Assembly: GCF_000337775.1 (NCBI RefSeq) | Contig: NZ_AOLQ01000040.1 | Coordinates: forward strand, 57,886-121,885 | DNA length: 64,000 nt | Reading direction: 5' to 3' | Source: Haloarcula vallismortis ATCC 29715 | Lineage (GTDB): Archaea; Halobacteriota; Halobacteria; Halobacteriales; Haloarculaceae | Shown here: positions 61,439 to 64,000 of the stretch, piece after piece | Layout of the letters: each line of letters begins with the position of its first letter | Numbering within the stretch: position 1 is the stretch's first letter | Program-made: the position numbers and the translations under genes | Notes under the pieces: generated by a model | Database searches by the model: none | What the model was told of the DNA's origin: nothing | What the model saw: only the letters and a program-made list of their open reading frames with translations

Positions 61439-63361
61439 ATGAGTTCAGGAGACACACAGATACCAGATAGTTCAGAGACCGATTCGAACGCCTCCGGTGG
61501 GATTCTGGCGACAGTCGTCCCAGATTTCATCCGGCGGAACTTCGCACTCAAATTCGGGATTGTCCTCTTCATCATGGCGCTGTCGGTTGGGCTTATCGGC
61601 CTTGCCGCGACAGAGCAAGTCAGGACGTACACTGAACAACAGGTTCTGAGTGACTACGAAAACGCCGCCACACAGGAAGCGGACATCCTGTCACAGTGGG
61701 TAGACAGAAACCGGCTATCGACTCAGTTTGTCTCTTCCGACGACATCTGGGCCAGTAGTGATATCGACGATATCAATATCGAACTTAACAATCGGAAAGC
61801 CGCCTTGTCGGCAGACGCGGCCGATATCCATCTGATAGAACGGAACGCCGCTCAATCTCAAGTTATCGCCAGCACATCTAACTCACAGGTACTGACTAAC
61901 TCGCCGCTCGAATCGACGAGCAGGGGCTGGCTTAGCGGTGCCGACTTCGAGACGGCAAGCGATGTCATCATCTCCGACGTGTACCAGACGAACTCCGGCC
62001 CGGTCGTTGGCTTCGTCAGCCCTGTCGATGCCTCGCAGAACCGGTATATCCTCATCGAATACTCGCTCGACGAAATCGCGAACTCGCTACAGGGGAACAA
62101 CAGGGCCGAAGGCGGATTCACGCAGGTCGTCAACGGGTCGGCGGTCGTCATGATTGACGAGCCCAGAGACGGGAGCCGCGGCCTCGGCGAGAACACACTG
62201 CAGCCGTACAGCGAGAACAACCGTGCCACCGGACCGATCAGCGACGCGAACGACCTCCGGTCGTCGGAGCAGCAATCTGGTGTCACCGCTGACATGCCGG
62301 CAGCCGACGTGCTCAGCGAACGCTACACCGTCGGCTATGCACCAATACAGGGGACGGACTGGGTCGTCCTCGTACACGCGCCCAACTCTGCGGTCTTTGG
62401 TTTCGTCCAGAACGTCCAGCAGTACGGACTCATCGGCACGGCACTGATGGTGCTACTCATCGCGGGTGTCGGTGCGATACTCGGGTACAACACGGCGACA
62501 TCGATCGACCGCCTGACCCGGAAAACGGACCAGATGCGACAGGGGAACCTCGACGTCGAAATCGCCACGGGTCGTATCGACAACATCGGCCGTCTGTACA
62601 GCGGGTTCGCTGACATGCGCGACGGGCTCAAACAGCAGATTAACGAGGCCGAGCGTGCACAGAAGGAGGCGGAGGTTTCCCGGGCCGAAGCCCTCGAAGT
62701 CAACAAATACCTGCAAAAGAAGGCCGAAGAATTCTCCGACGTGATGGAGGAGACAGCCGCTGGGAATCTCACCGAGCGGATGGCGACCGACGGCGAGAAC
62801 GAATCGATGGATCGTATCGCCAGCGAGTTCAACGGCATGGTCGACGAACTCGAAAAGACAATCGGCCAGCTCAACAGTTTCGCCGATGAAGTCGCGGAAT
62901 CCGGGGATGTCGTCCTGTCCAGTGCGGAATCCGTCCGTGACGCATCCGAACAGGTCGCCGAATCGACACAGAAGATCTCCGACGACGCCTACGACCAGAA
63001 GGACCGTCTCGCAACTATCTCGGAAGACCTCGATGCCCTCGTGGACACGCTCGAAGAACTGGAAGCCGATAATCCGGATATCGAGCTTGGTGACTCGCTT
63101 GAACGGTTCCGGACGGTGGCGACGACGCTACAGTCGGCCGCCGAGACGAGCGACCAGATGATGGCAGAGACCCAGACCGTCGCTGGGGCAGCTGAAGAGC
63201 AGGCCGCAGAGCTCAACGAGGTGTCGTCGCGGGCCGAGCAGCTCAAACGCTACGCGAAGCCACTCGGTGACATCCTGAACCGTTTCGAGACCGAAGCCGA
63301 ACACGAGTTCGTCTTCTCGGGCGGTCCGTCACAGAGTCTCGGCGAAGAGGAAGAAGAGTAA
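61439..63361 (+). CDS. Membrane transducer-like protein without the CheA/CheW tip
   Basis: A 640-residue protein. Helix 1 is at about 33-60, an extracellular Cache-like domain at about 61-305, helix 2 at about 318-346, then a HAMP unit (about 347-400), a coiled coil and a second HAMP-like stretch to about 480. The C-terminal part keeps adaptation-type helices ('VAGAAEEQAAELNEVSSRAEQL') and the acidic tail. However, the highly conserved hairpin tip with '[16 protein letters not shown]' is absent; the stretch between the two arms is a short acidic linker ('LEELEADNPDIELGDSL'). It should not dock CheA/CheW in the normal way. It has a GGAGGG site and follows the binding-protein gene directly. Confidence 0.85.
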   Translation: MSSGDTQIPDSSETDSNASGGILATVVPDFIRRNFALKFGIVLFIMALSVGLIGLAATEQVRTYTEQQVLSDYENAATQEADILSQWVDRNRLSTQFVSSDDIWASSDIDDINIELNNRKAALSADAADIHLIERNAAQSQVIASTSNSQVLTNSPLESTSRGWLSGADFETASDVIISDVYQTNSGPVVGFVSPVDASQNRYILIEYSLDEIANSLQGNNRAEGGFTQVVNGSAVVMIDEPRDGSRGLGENTLQPYSENNRATGPISDANDLRSSEQQSGVTADMPAADVLSERYTVGYAPIQGTDWVVLVHAPNSAVFGFVQNVQQYGLIGTALMVLLIAGVGAILGYNTATSIDRLTRKTDQMRQGNLDVEIATGRIDNIGRLYSGFADMRDGLKQQINEAERAQKEAEVSRAEALEVNKYLQKKAEEFSDVMEETAAGNLTERMATDGENESMDRIASEFNGMVDELEKTIGQLNSFADEVAESGDVVLSSAESVRDASEQVAESTQKISDDAYDQKDRLATISEDLDALVDTLEELEADNPDIELGDSLERFRTVATTLQSAAETSDQMMAETQTVAGAAEEQAAELNEVSSRAEQLKRYAKPLGDILNRFETEAEHEFVFSGGPSQSLGEEEEE

Positions 63362-63417
63362 CCCGCTTCACTGCGGTCACCGAAACCGATTTTCGCGCTG
63401 GCGACGTACCGCGTTCA

Positions 63418-63843
63418 ATGAACGACGACGTGGGCGATATCTCACAGGCTGAACTCGCCGAGTACTGTCGAACTCAGGCTGCGATTCTTGCAGGCCATCT
63501 GGAACAGCGCAGCGCGGAGCTCTCCGATTTGCTCGACGAGATCGAACAGGACACCGCCGACGCTCGTGCGACAGTAACCGAGAGTTCCGAGCGTCCGGAC
63601 AGTGATGTAGAAATTACTATCGCTGAGGTCGAGGCCAAGCAGGAGCGAGCGCAGGCAAAACAGACGGCAATCGATGAATACCGGACGCTCACTGAGGGAT
63701 ACACGGATCTTGCTGAACAACTCGCCGAGGGCTCTGGAGATCTCGAAACCGTTCTTGAATTCGAAATCGAAACCGATGCACCGACGTATTTCGACGCTGA
63801 GACGACGATTCTGGGAGTAGCGACCGGAAAAGACAGAGACTGA
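63418..63843 (+). CDS. Small coiled-coil protein downstream of the transducer
   Basis: A 141-residue acidic protein, almost entirely helical through residue 115 with heptad-like spacing, then a short strand-rich end. No family is recognised. It starts 56 bp after the transducer gene on the same strand, so it may be a cytoplasmic partner of that protein. Confidence 0.6.
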   Translation: MNDDVGDISQAELAEYCRTQAAILAGHLEQRSAELSDLLDEIEQDTADARATVTESSERPDSDVEITIAEVEAKQERAQAKQTAIDEYRTLTEGYTDLAEQLAEGSGDLETVLEFEIETDAPTYFDAETTILGVATGKDRD

Positions 63844-64000
63844 CGGATTTCACAGTGGTGGCCCAGACTACGAATCGCCAGACATACAGCGCTGGTTTCT
63901 GCCGATAGCTATCCTTTTCGCGGGGTCCCAACGCTGAGTTCGAGTGGCTCGTGAGCATAGCCTGCCCCAGCTGGGGGTCCCTGACCCGACTCGATCGTGT

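Noticed and set aside
63844..64000. Possible gene start at the right edge
   Set aside because: No start with a coding-like continuation on either strand before the window ends.
1..64000. CRISPR arrays, insertion sequences, rRNA
   Set aside because: No spaced direct repeats, transposase motifs or rRNA-like segments were seen.

Overview
The window looks like chromosomal DNA from a halophilic archaeon of class Halobacteria, probably Haloarcula or a close relative. The evidence is high GC, strongly acidic proteins, twin-arginine lipoproteins with an LAGC-type lipobox, bacterio-opsin-activator-type HTH regulators, haloarchaeal transducers, TATA boxes about 25 nt upstream of start codons (leaderless transcripts), and a tRNA gene without an encoded CCA end. 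Most of it is dense, ordinary chromosome with many ATGA-type overlaps. The genus is an inference; the haloarchaeal assignment is firm.

Layout. 1-7.2 kb: start of an acyl/acetyl-CoA synthetase, a hydroxybutyrate-dehydrogenase-like SDR, a complete Liv-type ABC importer (K-H-M-G-F) and an HTH regulator. 7.3-17.6 kb: housekeeping genes, including a GNAT, an FKBP-type isomerase, methylmalonyl-CoA mutase and epimerase, a Nudix-like protein, a frameshifted sugar nucleotidyltransferase, a diphthamide-synthase-type PP-loop protein, DUF373, SppA, a PAC2 protein and an NSUN RNA methyltransferase with a PUA-like partner. 17.6-22.9 kb: an accessory RiPP locus resembling a lasso-peptide cluster. 22.9-25.9 kb: the Bax1 nuclease and XPB helicase pair. 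26-27.8 kb: a decayed beta-helix gene, tRNA-Pro(GGG), a small membrane protein and a winged-helix regulator. 28-32.7 kb: a DUF4397 lipoprotein, a sugar-acid dehydratase and a histidine kinase. 32.8-41.3 kb: a second Liv-type importer in an operon with an acyl-CoA ligase and an alpha/beta hydrolase, next to a paralogue of the first regulator. 41.4-44.7 kb: PEP carboxylase and a UspA protein. 44.7-54.8 kb: a glycerol locus (glpABC, a transducer fused to a UgpB-like domain, glpK, a membrane protein). 54.8-59.9 kb: an Orc1/Cdc6-type ATPase, ROK sugar kinase, pyruvate kinase and KDG kinase. 60-63.9 kb: a LivK-type lipoprotein, an unusual transducer and a small coiled-coil protein.

How the genes fit together. 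Central carbon metabolism dominates: glycerol entry through GlpK and GlpABC, a semi-phosphorylative Entner-Doudoroff route (dehydratase, KDG kinase, pyruvate kinase), PEP carboxylase, and propionyl-CoA handling (mutase, epimerase). Both Liv-type importers sit beside acyl-CoA ligases and paralogous regulators, which suggests uptake and CoA activation of organic acids or their derivatives rather than leucine.

The most unusual element is the RiPP locus at 17.6-22.9 kb. It has an exporter, a PqqD-type leader-binding protein, a B2-type leader peptidase, a 32-codon precursor too short for routine gene calling, an HPr-kinase-like protein and a PF14907-type nucleotidyltransferase. The leader matches lasso leaders residue for residue in spacing. 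However, no asparagine-synthetase-like cyclase is present, and the predicted 12-residue core has no Asp/Glu at positions 7-9. The predicted product is therefore a linear, C-terminally modified peptide rather than a lasso.
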